From the NCBI GenBank assembly GCA_005808865.1, contig SYKU01000029.1:1-55421 (forward strand): DNA of 55,421 bases, in the 5' to 3' direction. The stretch is from Acidobacteriota bacterium. GTDB taxonomy: Bacteria > Acidobacteriota > Terriglobia > Bryobacterales > Bryobacteraceae. Position 1 is the first letter of the stretch. The number at the start of each line of letters is the position of its first letter. Under the pieces are notes generated by a model. That model was not told the DNA's origin, made no database searches, and was given only the letters and a program-made list of their open reading frames with translations. A program made the position numbers and the translations under genes. Shown piece by piece: positions 34,817-45,967 of the stretch.

Positions 34817-37800
34817 GCCGCGGTTTGAAAGCTGCGGTAGTCGCGGTCGCGGTGGCCGTCCTCATCGTCGCGGCAGCCGTGCTTGCCCTGCGTTCGGACT
34901 GGCTTCGGGAATCCGTCCGCCGCCGGGTGGTCGCGGAACTCGAGCGCGCTACGGGCGGCCGCGTTGAGATTTCCGCTTTCACCTTCACTTGGCGCCCCCT
35001 TGAAGCGGAAATCGCCGGCCTTGTCATCCACGGCCGGGAGTCTCCGCCGGCCGATCCTCTGTTCACCGCCCGCGCCGTGCGCATGGAGTTGGGCGTGATC
35101 TCCTTTCTTCGCCGGAAGGTGGGGATCAATTCCATCGACGTAGAAGAGCCTCGGGTCAACGTCCTCGTCCGTGCGGATGGCACAACCAATCTCCCCGAGC
35201 CGAGGTTGCCCATCGGGACTGCCGTGGACACGATTCTCGACCTCGCGATCGACAGTTTCTCGGCGCGCAATGGCGCATTCCAATTTGGCGCAACCAGGAT
35301 CGCATTCGACGTCCGTGGCGAGAACCTGCTGACGCGGTTTGTCTACGATTCGCCGCGAAAGCTTTACACGGGCGATCTTACGGCCCGGGCCTTGGTTCTG
35401 CAAGCCGGGAAATTTCGGGCGATTCCGGCGGACGTGAGCCTTCACGGTATCGTGGCGGGCCGGGACGGCGTGGACATTGCTAGCGCCGGGATTGCGTTTG
35501 AAGGTTCTAGCGCCGCGCTCACGGGCCTTCGCTTCGACGCTCGCGCCGGGTCCGGGGAGGTCACGGCCCGCATCGAAGCGGCTCTTGTGCCTGGCCCGTC
35601 ACTGAAACTGCCGATGTTCGCCTCAGGCACGGTAGAGATCCGCGGCGGTTTGCGATTCCTCGATGCGGAGGACTATTCCATAAAAGGAGTCACCAACTTT
35701 TCCGGCATCACGATAGCGCAGGGGAAGTTGAAATCGGCTGGCATTCGCGGAACTACAAAGTTCGACGCCGGGCCGGACAAGATCGCCCTTGAGGGAATCT
35801 CTGTATCCGCTCAGGGAGGAACGTTCACCGGCTCGGGCGAAGTCATTGCCTACCGTGATTACCGCGTCAAAGGATTGCTGAAAGGCTTTCCCGCTGTCTT
35901 CGAAGCCTGGAGCGGCATTGTCTCTGGAACGGTCGAAGCGGACGGCCGCATCGGCAGCGAGCCTCGCCGCGCGGCCGCGAATTTGCGGATAGCTCCTGGC
36001 GGCGCGGGCGTTCACGCGAGCGGCACGATAGACGTCAGGTACGACGGGCGCGGCCGCACCATGACCCTGGGCGATTCTTTTCTCGCGGCGGGCTCCTCAA
36101 AGGTCGCCTTCTCGGGAGTTCTTGGGACCGCGATGAAGGTGCGGCTCGAGTCTTCAAACCTCGACGACGCCGTTCCGCTCGTCGTCGGCCTCCCGGTCCG
36201 CTTGCATTCCGGCAGTGCAATGGTCGAAGGGGTGCTCGCTGGAAAAATCGACGCGCCATCCTTCTCCGGGCGCGTCACGCTGGCGAATTACGAATTCGTC
36301 GGCGAAATGTTCACCGGCTTTTCGGCCGATGCCACGATGAACGAATCCTCTCTCACGCTTCGCAACGCCGAGGTCATTCGGCGCGGGGCCAGGGCGCGCG
36401 GTGAAGGGAGCATCTCGCTAACGCGGTGGAAACCGGAACCGGCGAGCGCGCTATCGGCCGGCGGCACATTCGCCGGCTTCGACGCCGCCGAAATCCTGCC
36501 GGATCTTTCCTTTCTTGCGTCGGGGCGCGCGCGGATCAGCGGGACCTATTCGGACCCGCATATCTTTATTGAAACGTCCGCGCGGAACCCTTCCGTATTC
36601 GGCGAGACCCTGGATGGCCTTGAAGCGCGCATTGAGTATTCGAAACAGGCGATCGAGCTCCGCTCGGCCCAGTTTCAAGCGGGCGCGGCGCGTCTGGACG
36701 CCGTCGGCTCCTACGCGCATGACGGCGCCGTAGCATTTCGAATCTCCTCGAACCGTATGGCGGTGGAGCGCTTCCGAACGTTATCGAAACTTCGGCCGGG
36801 CGTCTCGGGAACGCTCGAGATCACGGCCACCGGAACCGGGACTTCGCGGGATGCCAAGGGTCCCTTTCTCCTGACGGATCTGACCGCCACCGCCGCGGCT
36901 CGAGATCTGCGGGTAGATAACAAACCCGCCGGGAACGTCTCGCTTTCGGCGAAGTCTGTGCGGGAACGCGGAGCCACGGATTTGTTGGTGTCGCTCGAAT
37001 CCGATTTCCTGAACGGGAATCTGCGCGGGGCCGGGCGGTGGACGTTCTCGGACAGGTACCCGGGGTCGTTCGAAATGAATTTCTCTACCGTTCCCCTAAA
37101 GCGCCTTCAGGAGTGGTTCGCGCCGGCGTCTGCGACGCCGATTGAAGGATCCGCGGAGGGCACGCTGCGCGTTTCCGGCCCCGCGCTCGAATGGAAGGCC
37201 TGGACAGCGACGCTTGAAATTCCCAAGCTTGAACTTGGTTCTCCCGCCTCCGAGGCTACGCGAGTGCAACTCCGCAACATACGGCCCGTCCGCCTATCGC
37301 TCGCAAAGTCCATCGTCAGTGTCGAGAGCGCCCTTCTTGCGGGACCTTCAACGAACCTTGCGGTATCGGGAAAGATTTCCCCGCTTGAGAGCAATCCGCT
37401 CGACCTCCGCGTTACGGGTTCCTCGCAGCTTGCCGCGATACAAGGCTATTACCCCGATATCATCGCTTCCGGAACCGCGGAATTGCAGTCGTCACTTAGA
37501 GGCTCCTTCGCGCAACCGCGCCCTTCAGGCCGCATCGAGATCAAGGATGCTTCGGTCAACGTCGCGGATCTGCCAAACGGAATTTCGAAGGCGAACGGCG
37601 TCATCCTTTTCGATGGAAGCCGGGCCACCGTTCAGTCATTGACAGGTGAAACCGGGGGCGGCAAGGTGGCGCTTACCGGTTTTGTGGGTTTCGGAGGCGA
37701 AGAGATGGTTTACCGGCTTCAGGGGACCGGAACCCAGATCCGCCTGCGGTATCCGGAGGGCGTTAGTACGACAGTGAACGCGGCGCTGAGCCTGACAGGC

Positions 37801-38688
37801 GCTCGGAAGCGAAGCCTGCTCTCGGGCGAGATCACGATCGTACGCACGGGTTTCAATCCGCGCACGGACTTCTCATCGCTTCTGGCGAAATCCGCCGAGC
37901 CTGTCAAGGTTGCGTCGGCTCGAACCGGTCCGCTCGCCGGCATGGATCTGGATGTGCGGATCGAGACGTCGCCCGATATCAGCGTGGAGAGTGCGCTCGC
38001 GCAGGACATTCAGGTGGAGGCCAGCCTGCGCCTGCGCGGCACGGGTTACAACCCGGCGCTGCTCGGCCGCATCGCGATCACCCAGGGCGAGGTGAACTTT
38101 TTCGGCACGAAGTACGCAATCAATCAGGGAACAATTACGTTTTCGAATCCGGTCAAAGTCGAACCGGTGTTCGACGTTGACGTTGAAACGCGTGTTCGCG
38201 GGATCGACGTGATCCTGACGCTTTCCGGGCCGATCGACAAGCTGAACGTCACGCATCGCTCCGATCCGCCGCTCGAATTCGGTGAGGTTGTGGCGCTGCT
38301 GGCCACCGGACGGGCCCCAACCACGGATCCGGCGCTCGCGGCAACGCAGGCGCGGCGTCCTCAGAGTTTCTCGCAGGTAGGCGCGGACGCGATTCTCGGT
38401 CAGGCCATTTCTGGGCCCGTCTCGGACCGTCTTCAGCGCTTCTTCGGCGTGAGCAAGCTGAAGATCGATCCGAGCCTTACCGGCGTCGAGAACAACCCTC
38501 AGGCGCGCCTCACCGTGGAACAGCAGATCACGCGCAACCTTGCCTTCACCTACATCACAAACCTGACGCGCAGCAACCCGCAGGTCGTGCGCGTGGAATG
38601 GACCTTGAACAAAGAATGGTCGGCGGTCGCGGTAAGGGAAGAGAATGGATTGTTTGGATTGGATTTTCTTTACAAGAAACGGTTTTGA
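34813..38688 (+). CDS. tamB: TamB-like translocation/assembly module protein (DUF490, AsmA-like)
   Basis: 1291 residues; its ATG overlaps the previous stop (ATGA), so translation is probably coupled. One N-terminal membrane segment (VVAVAVAVLIVAAAVLAL) anchors it in the inner membrane. A long beta-rich taco-like body crosses the periplasm, with N-terminal AsmA-like text (VRRRVVAELERATGGRVEIS). The C-terminal DUF490 domain is clear: VNFFGTKYAINQGTITFSNP, VEPVFDVDVETRVRGIDVIL, FGEVVALLATGR, and a last strand ending FGLDFLYKKRF. TamB spans the envelope, works with an Omp85 partner and also affects phospholipid transport to the outer membrane. The partner gene lies two genes upstream in the same operon. 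The gene symbol reflects family membership. Confidence 0.9.
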   Translation: MSRGLKAAVVAVAVAVLIVAAAVLALRSDWLRESVRRRVVAELERATGGRVEISAFTFTWRPLEAEIAGLVIHGRESPPADPLFTARAVRMELGVISFLRRKVGINSIDVEEPRVNVLVRADGTTNLPEPRLPIGTAVDTILDLAIDSFSARNGAFQFGATRIAFDVRGENLLTRFVYDSPRKLYTGDLTARALVLQAGKFRAIPADVSLHGIVAGRDGVDIASAGIAFEGSSAALTGLRFDARAGSGEVTARIEAALVPGPSLKLPMFASGTVEIRGGLRFLDAEDYSIKGVTNFSGITIAQGKLKSAGIRGTTKFDAGPDKIALEGISVSAQGGTFTGSGEVIAYRDYRVKGLLKGFPAVFEAWSGIVSGTVEADGRIGSEPRRAAANLRIAPGGAGVHASGTIDVRYDGRGRTMTLGDSFLAAGSSKVAFSGVLGTAMKVRLESSNLDDAVPLVVGLPVRLHSGSAMVEGVLAGKIDAPSFSGRVTLANYEFVGEMFTGFSADATMNESSLTLRNAEVIRRGARARGEGSISLTRWKPEPASALSAGGTFAGFDAAEILPDLSFLASGRARISGTYSDPHIFIETSARNPSVFGETLDGLEARIEYSKQAIELRSAQFQAGAARLDAVGSYAHDGAVAFRISSNRMAVERFRTLSKLRPGVSGTLEITATGTGTSRDAKGPFLLTDLTATAAARDLRVDNKPAGNVSLSAKSVRERGATDLLVSLESDFLNGNLRGAGRWTFSDRYPGSFEMNFSTVPLKRLQEWFAPASATPIEGSAEGTLRVSGPALEWKAWTATLEIPKLELGSPASEATRVQLRNIRPVRLSLAKSIVSVESALLAGPSTNLAVSGKISPLESNPLDLRVTGSSQLAAIQGYYPDIIASGTAELQSSLRGSFAQPRPSGRIEIKDASVNVADLPNGISKANGVILFDGSRATVQSLTGETGGGKVALTGFVGFGGEEMVYRLQGTGTQIRLRYPEGVSTTVNAALSLTGARKRSLLSGEITIVRTGFNPRTDFSSLLAKSAEPVKVASARTGPLAGMDLDVRIETSPDISVESALAQDIQVEASLRLRGTGYNPALLGRIAITQGEVNFFGTKYAINQGTITFSNPVKVEPVFDVDVETRVRGIDVILTLSGPIDKLNVTHRSDPPLEFGEVVALLATGRAPTTDPALAATQARRPQSFSQVGADAILGQAISGPVSDRLQRFFGVSKLKIDPSLTGVENNPQARLTVEQQITRNLAFTYITNLTRSNPQVVRVEWTLNKEWSAVAVREENGLFGLDFLYKKRF

Positions 38689-38753
38689 AAGGATCCGATC
38701 CCACCCCGCGCGGAAACAGTCCACCGTTACGGCGTCTCGTCCGACGTTCACCT

Positions 38754-38943
38754 GTTTCGGTTTATGAATCGCTTGGCGACATTATTGATGCCCAGGTCAG
38801 GACGAAGGGTTTCGGCGCGTAAACGAATACTCCAGAGGGCTGCTCCGGGAAGCTCAGGAGCGTGGAGGCATAAGCGTTTGGAGACGCACCTGCTCGAATC
38901 GCTCGAAGATCCCCGGCCGGATATCGACATCACCCCGGAGTAT
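38754..38943 (+). pseudogene. ParD-like antitoxin remnant (three frames)
   Basis: The sequence reads VSVYESLGDIIDAQVRTKGF in one frame, NEYSRGLLREAQERGG in the next, and KRLETHLLESLEDPRPDIDI followed by TPEY in the third. In order, this matches CopG/ParD-type antitoxins: the ribbon and first helix, the EYIRELLREDQ block, then the LLLEGLDSG...TPEYW tail. Two frameshifts make it inactive. A ParE-like toxin remnant may follow to about 39165 (EAEGGPELALRF), but that part is much less certain. Confidence 0.5.
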
Positions 38944-39165
38944 TCACACGCCATGTCATCCGCCCCGGTGCGGACGAGGATTGCCCGAACAACTGGACCA
39001 CTGCGAAGCGGAGGGCGGTCCCGAACTCGCGCTCCGGTTTTCCGCGCCGCCGGGGAAGCCACTCAGATTCTTTCGCCCGCATTTCTCACTGTGTGCTCTC
39101 TGAAGACCAAATCTGAGCAGCCGGCCGAGTGCTCGGGATGATTTTCGTGCCGTCGGAAGCAAGTA

Positions 39166-39479
39166 GGGGCAGTTGGGCGGCCTGAGGTGCATGATTCCGG
39201 CCTTGGTAGCGTCATTTTGATTTGAGGTCGAGCGTGACGGTAGCAGCGCACGGGTCCGAACCGGTTGCGGTTGGTGACAGTTGAAAGGCTGAGGACGGGT
39301 TAGGCTATCCGGAGGCCTGACGGGATTACACGTCGAATCCGACGCGTGCTCCATACCGAACGAGATCTGGTGCGCATTCTTGAGGAGGAACGGCATGAAC
39401 ACCGCTCGAAGTAACTTCTCAGCCACGATCCCTCTTTTTGCCCACGAGTGCGATCCAGGATATATGAGACAATGCGGCT
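39166..39479. other. Intergenic region before the RND efflux operon
   Basis: About 310 bases with no supported gene. A well-placed GAGGAGG precedes ATG 39395, but that frame encodes only a short Cys-rich peptide that runs into the adaptor gene out of frame. It could be a leader peptide, which I could not establish. No clear promoter or operator was found. Confidence 0.4.
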
Positions 39480-40682
39480 GTGCGGCGAACGAACCTGAGA
39501 TTTCTCGTTGCGGCGTTGGCCTGCGCTGCGGTTGGGTGCAGCGGTCCTTATTCTTCCCCGACCGTATCGGCCAAGACTGCTGCGACGGCGCAGCGTGTCC
39601 GTGTTGAAACGGCGAGCCCGCGGACGATACCCGAAGTCGTTACCGTCACCGGCGAACTGGTCGCCGAAGAAAACGCAATCGTCAGCGCCAGAATCCCCGG
39701 CCGGATCGGCGAAATGAAGGTTGATCTGGGCAGCCGCGTTGAACGGGACGATGTTGTCGCCCTCATCGAGCCTGTCGAGTACGAGTATCGCGCGCGCGGG
39801 GCGGAGGCTCTTGTCGAACAGACCCGCGCCCGTCTGGGTCTGAAAAAAGGCGGCTCCGACGACGTGAACCCCCTGGAAACGGCTTCCGTGAAACAGGCGG
39901 CCGCCGCGCTTGAGGAAGCGCGTCTCAATTTTGCGCGCATTTCGCAACTCTATAAAGCCGGCGTTCTCTCGCGGATGGAGTTCGACAAAGGTCAGGCAGC
40001 CGTCCAGCAGACTGAGGCGCGGCAGCAGGAGGCCATTGAAGGCGTTCTCGAAGCGCAGGCGCAGTTGAGCGAGCGTCGCGTGGCCTTGGCGATCGCGAAA
40101 TATCAACTCAGCGAAACCTTCGTCCGCGCGCCCTTCCGCGGCGCCGTGACGAAGCGGATCGCGGCGGTTGGTGAGCAGGTTACGGCCAACTCGCCCGTCG
40201 TCAGCGTCGCCAGGCTGCATCCGGTGCGGCTGCGTCTCGAAGTCTCGGAACGATATTCCACGCGCGTCCACATCGGGCAGCGGGTGGATGTGCGCATCAC
40301 CGGAATCGCGCCGCGTTCCGGAAAAATCGTGCGTCTGAGTCCGGCGATAGAAACGCAGAATCGCATCCTTTCTGTGGAGGCCGAAATTCCCAACGAGGAC
40401 GGGGCATTGCGCCCGGGTTCGTTCGCGGATGGCTCCATCACAGTGGACCCGAACGCCCGCGGCCTTTCCGTCCCGGCATCCGCTGTCGTCAGTTTCGCCG
40501 GCGTGGACCGTGTTTTCGTCGTGGAGAAAGACGCCCTCGCCGAACGCCTCGTAAAGCCGGGACGCGCGTTGACTGACGGCCGCGTCGAGATCGTTTCAGG
40601 CCTGGCCGCCGGGGAGCGCGTCGTCGCCGAAGCGAGCGACCGCCTCGCCGTGGGGCAGAAGGTCGCGGCCTTCGAACAGTAG
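39480..40682 (+). CDS. RND efflux periplasmic adaptor lipoprotein (membrane fusion protein)
   Basis: 400 residues from GTG 39480. The lipoprotein signal is LRFLVAALACAAVGCSG, with Cys20 as the lipidated residue. The biotinyl-lipoyl-like half is TVTGELVAEENAIVSARIPG and GRIGEMKVDLGSRVERDDVV. A coiled-coil hairpin comes next (KQAAAALEEARLNFARISQL to QQEAIEGVLEAQAQLSERRV), then FVRAPFRGAVTKRIAAVGEQ and the beta-barrel/membrane-proximal domains ending in GERVVAEASDRLAVGQKV. It links an inner-membrane RND pump to an outer-membrane channel. The permease gene starts two bases after its stop. No TolC-like gene is adjacent. Confidence 0.93.
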   Translation: MRRTNLRFLVAALACAAVGCSGPYSSPTVSAKTAATAQRVRVETASPRTIPEVVTVTGELVAEENAIVSARIPGRIGEMKVDLGSRVERDDVVALIEPVEYEYRARGAEALVEQTRARLGLKKGGSDDVNPLETASVKQAAAALEEARLNFARISQLYKAGVLSRMEFDKGQAAVQQTEARQQEAIEGVLEAQAQLSERRVALAIAKYQLSETFVRAPFRGAVTKRIAAVGEQVTANSPVVSVARLHPVRLRLEVSERYSTRVHIGQRVDVRITGIAPRSGKIVRLSPAIETQNRILSVEAEIPNEDGALRPGSFADGSITVDPNARGLSVPASAVVSFAGVDRVFVVEKDALAERLVKPGRALTDGRVEIVSGLAAGERVVAEASDRLAVGQKVAAFEQ

Positions 40683-40684
40683 CC

Positions 40685-43855
<3,171 letters not shown>

Positions 43856-43943
43856 ACAGGCTCGGGTTGGGAGCCCGCCGGCGGGGCGGACCATCGTTCC
43901 CTCCCGCCAGAACCCGGACTCCCTGGCGAAATGTGGAATCGTT

Positions 43944-44900
43944 TCAGCCGAGCGCCGCTTCTGCCGCCAGAGTCTTGTAAACCTTTAGGTCGCGCTTCAT
44001 GATCGCGACAAACCGTTCCCGTGGTATCGTCGACTTTGTCTTGCCCGTGTGCGCGTCGCCCAACTCGGGGTATTCGAAGTGAACCTGAATCGGCCCGGCG
44101 AATCCACCCTTCTTTAGCATTCTGAAATACTCGGCGAAATTAACCATGCCCTGTCCGAGGCCGCACCACTCCGGCGTCCAGCCCTTCTTTCCCTTTGCCC
44201 AATGGAAATCCTTGATTGCCGTCCCCCGGATCATCGGCATCAGCAGACGGGAACTATGAAGCCAGCCGCCCAGGCCCCCTTCGACCGTCGCGTGACCAAT
44301 GTCGTAGTTCACGGAAACCGCGTCGTTGTCGAGGTCCTTCAATATCTCCCATAAATCCCAAAACGATGCGCCCACCTGCCCCGCGCCCGAGTGCGTATGG
44401 TACATCGCGCACATGCCGTACGACTTGTTCATCGCCGCCAAATCTTTCGACCGCGCCCGGAACTCGACCAGTTGTTCCGGAATACTCTTCGCCTGGCTGT
44501 ACTTGAATCCGCCCCAGCGGTAATGTTTCAGTCCAAGGGCCGAAGCCGCCTTCAGAACCGGCTCCGCGTGGGGCGAGCGCACGTCGACGATGCCTGTCGT
44601 GACCATCGCCAGTTTCAGTCCGGCTTTACGTATTGTCTCCTCCGCCTTCGGCAGGTCGTCTGCCACGCGCCCGGGCAGCACGTGGCCCGCGTCGCGCACG
44701 GTGAGATCCACGGCCTCGAATCCGATTTCGGAAACGAGCGCGGCCATCTCCGGGACGCTTTGCCATTGGAAATGCTTCGAGAAAACGCAGAGTTGAGGTT
44801 TCGCGGCGGGCGATGTTACAGCAGCCGGAGCCGCGGTGGACGATGCCGTCGCCGCGCCGAGTCCTGAGAGGAGGTTGCGGCGGGAGATGTCAGTCTTCAT
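43944..44900 (-). CDS. Twin-arginine-exported sugar phosphate isomerase/epimerase-like TIM barrel protein
   Basis: 318 residues from ATG 44898-44900, which overlaps the stop of the sialidase-like gene by four bases; an ATG four codons upstream also exists. MKTDISRRNLLSGLGAATAS is a twin-arginine signal. The xylose-isomerase-like TIM barrel shows ALVSEIGFEAVDLTVRDAGH, MCAMYHTHSGAGQVG, VSVNYDIGHATVEGG and GPIQVHFEYPELGD, with the metal-binding His/Asp/Glu residues of the family. The actual reaction is unknown. Acidobacterial and planctomycete genomes hold many such exported members. It is the last gene of a four-gene minus-strand operon. Confidence 0.9.
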   Translation of the reverse strand: MKTDISRRNLLSGLGAATASSTAAPAAVTSPAAKPQLCVFSKHFQWQSVPEMAALVSEIGFEAVDLTVRDAGHVLPGRVADDLPKAEETIRKAGLKLAMVTTGIVDVRSPHAEPVLKAASALGLKHYRWGGFKYSQAKSIPEQLVEFRARSKDLAAMNKSYGMCAMYHTHSGAGQVGASFWDLWEILKDLDNDAVSVNYDIGHATVEGGLGGWLHSSRLLMPMIRGTAIKDFHWAKGKKGWTPEWCGLGQGMVNFAEYFRMLKKGGFAGPIQVHFEYPELGDAHTGKTKSTIPRERFVAIMKRDLKVYKTLAAEAALG

Positions 44901-45967
44901 TTCGGATCCCAAATCGTAGCGGCGATAAAACGTTCGGCATGCTTCTCGCGCATGAAGTAATACACCGTCACGATCTTACCATCAGGACGCTGGATGGAGC
45001 GCGCGTAGCCGAGGTCCCACGCCGGCGCTCCGTCGCGAAGCGTAATGTCTTCACTCCACGTCTTTCCCTGGTCTCGGCTGAGGCGGGCTCGGATCGAATA
45101 CGGTTCGGAGCGGTAGCCGTACGTGAGCGCGAGCCGACCGTCCTTCAGCGTCAGAAGGCTTGGCGGATTCCCGCTGCTCCCGCCCGTGTCCGGCACCGGG
45201 CGGTTCAGGTAGGTCCACGTCGCGCCGTTATCGTCCGAGGCGTAGGCGTCGATCCAGTTCGGAGGGTCCTCCTTGACTCGGACGGTCGTGATGATACGGC
45301 CCGTCGAAAGCCGGATCGATGATGGCATGATGGCAAATCCTTTTGGCTCAGGCCCAATCCACGAAAGAAACTTCCAGGTAAGTCCACCGTCCGTGGTACG
45401 CACAACGAGCGGGCGGCCCTCGCGCCCGTTCAGCTTTGACGCCGTGAGAAAAACGAGGCACTCACGCTTGCCCAGGACGATATAGTCCGTGCGCGCCGCA
45501 ATGCCCTTTTGTCCGAACAACGGAAAGTTGAACGCTCCGCGCCAGGTGCGGCCGCGGTCGGTCGAGTAGTGCAGGCGCGAAGGCCCGGTATGGATGTTCG
45601 TGTACCGGAGCGTCATCGCGAAGTTTGGATTTGTAAAATCGAGCGGCTCAGTGAGCTCCGCGGCGGGGTGCCCGCCCTGCTCCGGCGGAAGAAGGCCCGC
45701 TGGCGTTTCAATCTTCCACGTGCGGCCGCCGTCAAGGCTTCGCGCGAGACGGGGTTCTTCGGGCTTGTCTGAGTTGGCCTGGTGGCGGTTGATGTCCTTC
45801 ACCTGATGCCACGCGGCGCTGAAACCTGTCAGGATCTCGTCGCCCCACGACCAGATGCCGTGGTTCGCGGGCCAGCCTCCAAAGCGGCCCTTCTCTTCAT
45901 ACACCAGAACGTGCTCGGCCGCCGGGGCCGCTACCGCCAACGCCAGCAGAAGAATCAGAAAGCCCAT
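44897..45967 (-). CDS. Sialidase/neuraminidase-fold (BNR/Asp-box) secreted protein
   Basis: 356 residues from ATG 45965-45967. Signal peptide MGFLILLLALAVAAPAA. Five Asp boxes are visible in order: SLDGGRTW, STDRGRTW, TTDGGLTW, SDDNGATW and SRDQGKTW, marking a six-bladed sialidase-type propeller. The family includes exo-alpha-sialidases and other glycoside-active or binding proteins. The classic sialidase Arg triad could not be assigned with confidence. The start codon lies 13 bases inside the end of the MtrB-like gene, and the stop overlaps the next gene, so translation is probably coupled. That makes a functional connection with the electron-transfer pair possible but surprising. Confidence 0.88.
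   Translation of the reverse strand: MGFLILLLALAVAAPAAEHVLVYEEKGRFGGWPANHGIWSWGDEILTGFSAAWHQVKDINRHQANSDKPEEPRLARSLDGGRTWKIETPAGLLPPEQGGHPAAELTEPLDFTNPNFAMTLRYTNIHTGPSRLHYSTDRGRTWRGAFNFPLFGQKGIAARTDYIVLGKRECLVFLTASKLNGREGRPLVVRTTDGGLTWKFLSWIGPEPKGFAIMPSSIRLSTGRIITTVRVKEDPPNWIDAYASDDNGATWTYLNRPVPDTGGSSGNPPSLLTLKDGRLALTYGYRSEPYSIRARLSRDQGKTWSEDITLRDGAPAWDLGYARSIQRPDGKIVTVYYFMREKHAERFIAATIWDPK

Noticed and set aside
39395-39607. Small Cys-rich open frame with a good ribosome binding site before the RND adaptor
   Set aside because: Most of it overlaps the adaptor gene in another frame, and no homologue is recognised. Kept only as a possible leader peptide.
43856-43943. GC-rich palindrome (CCCGCCGGCGGG) between the convergent RND and isomerase genes as a bidirectional terminator
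   Set aside because: No T-run on either strand and the stem is short, so an intrinsic terminator cannot be supported.
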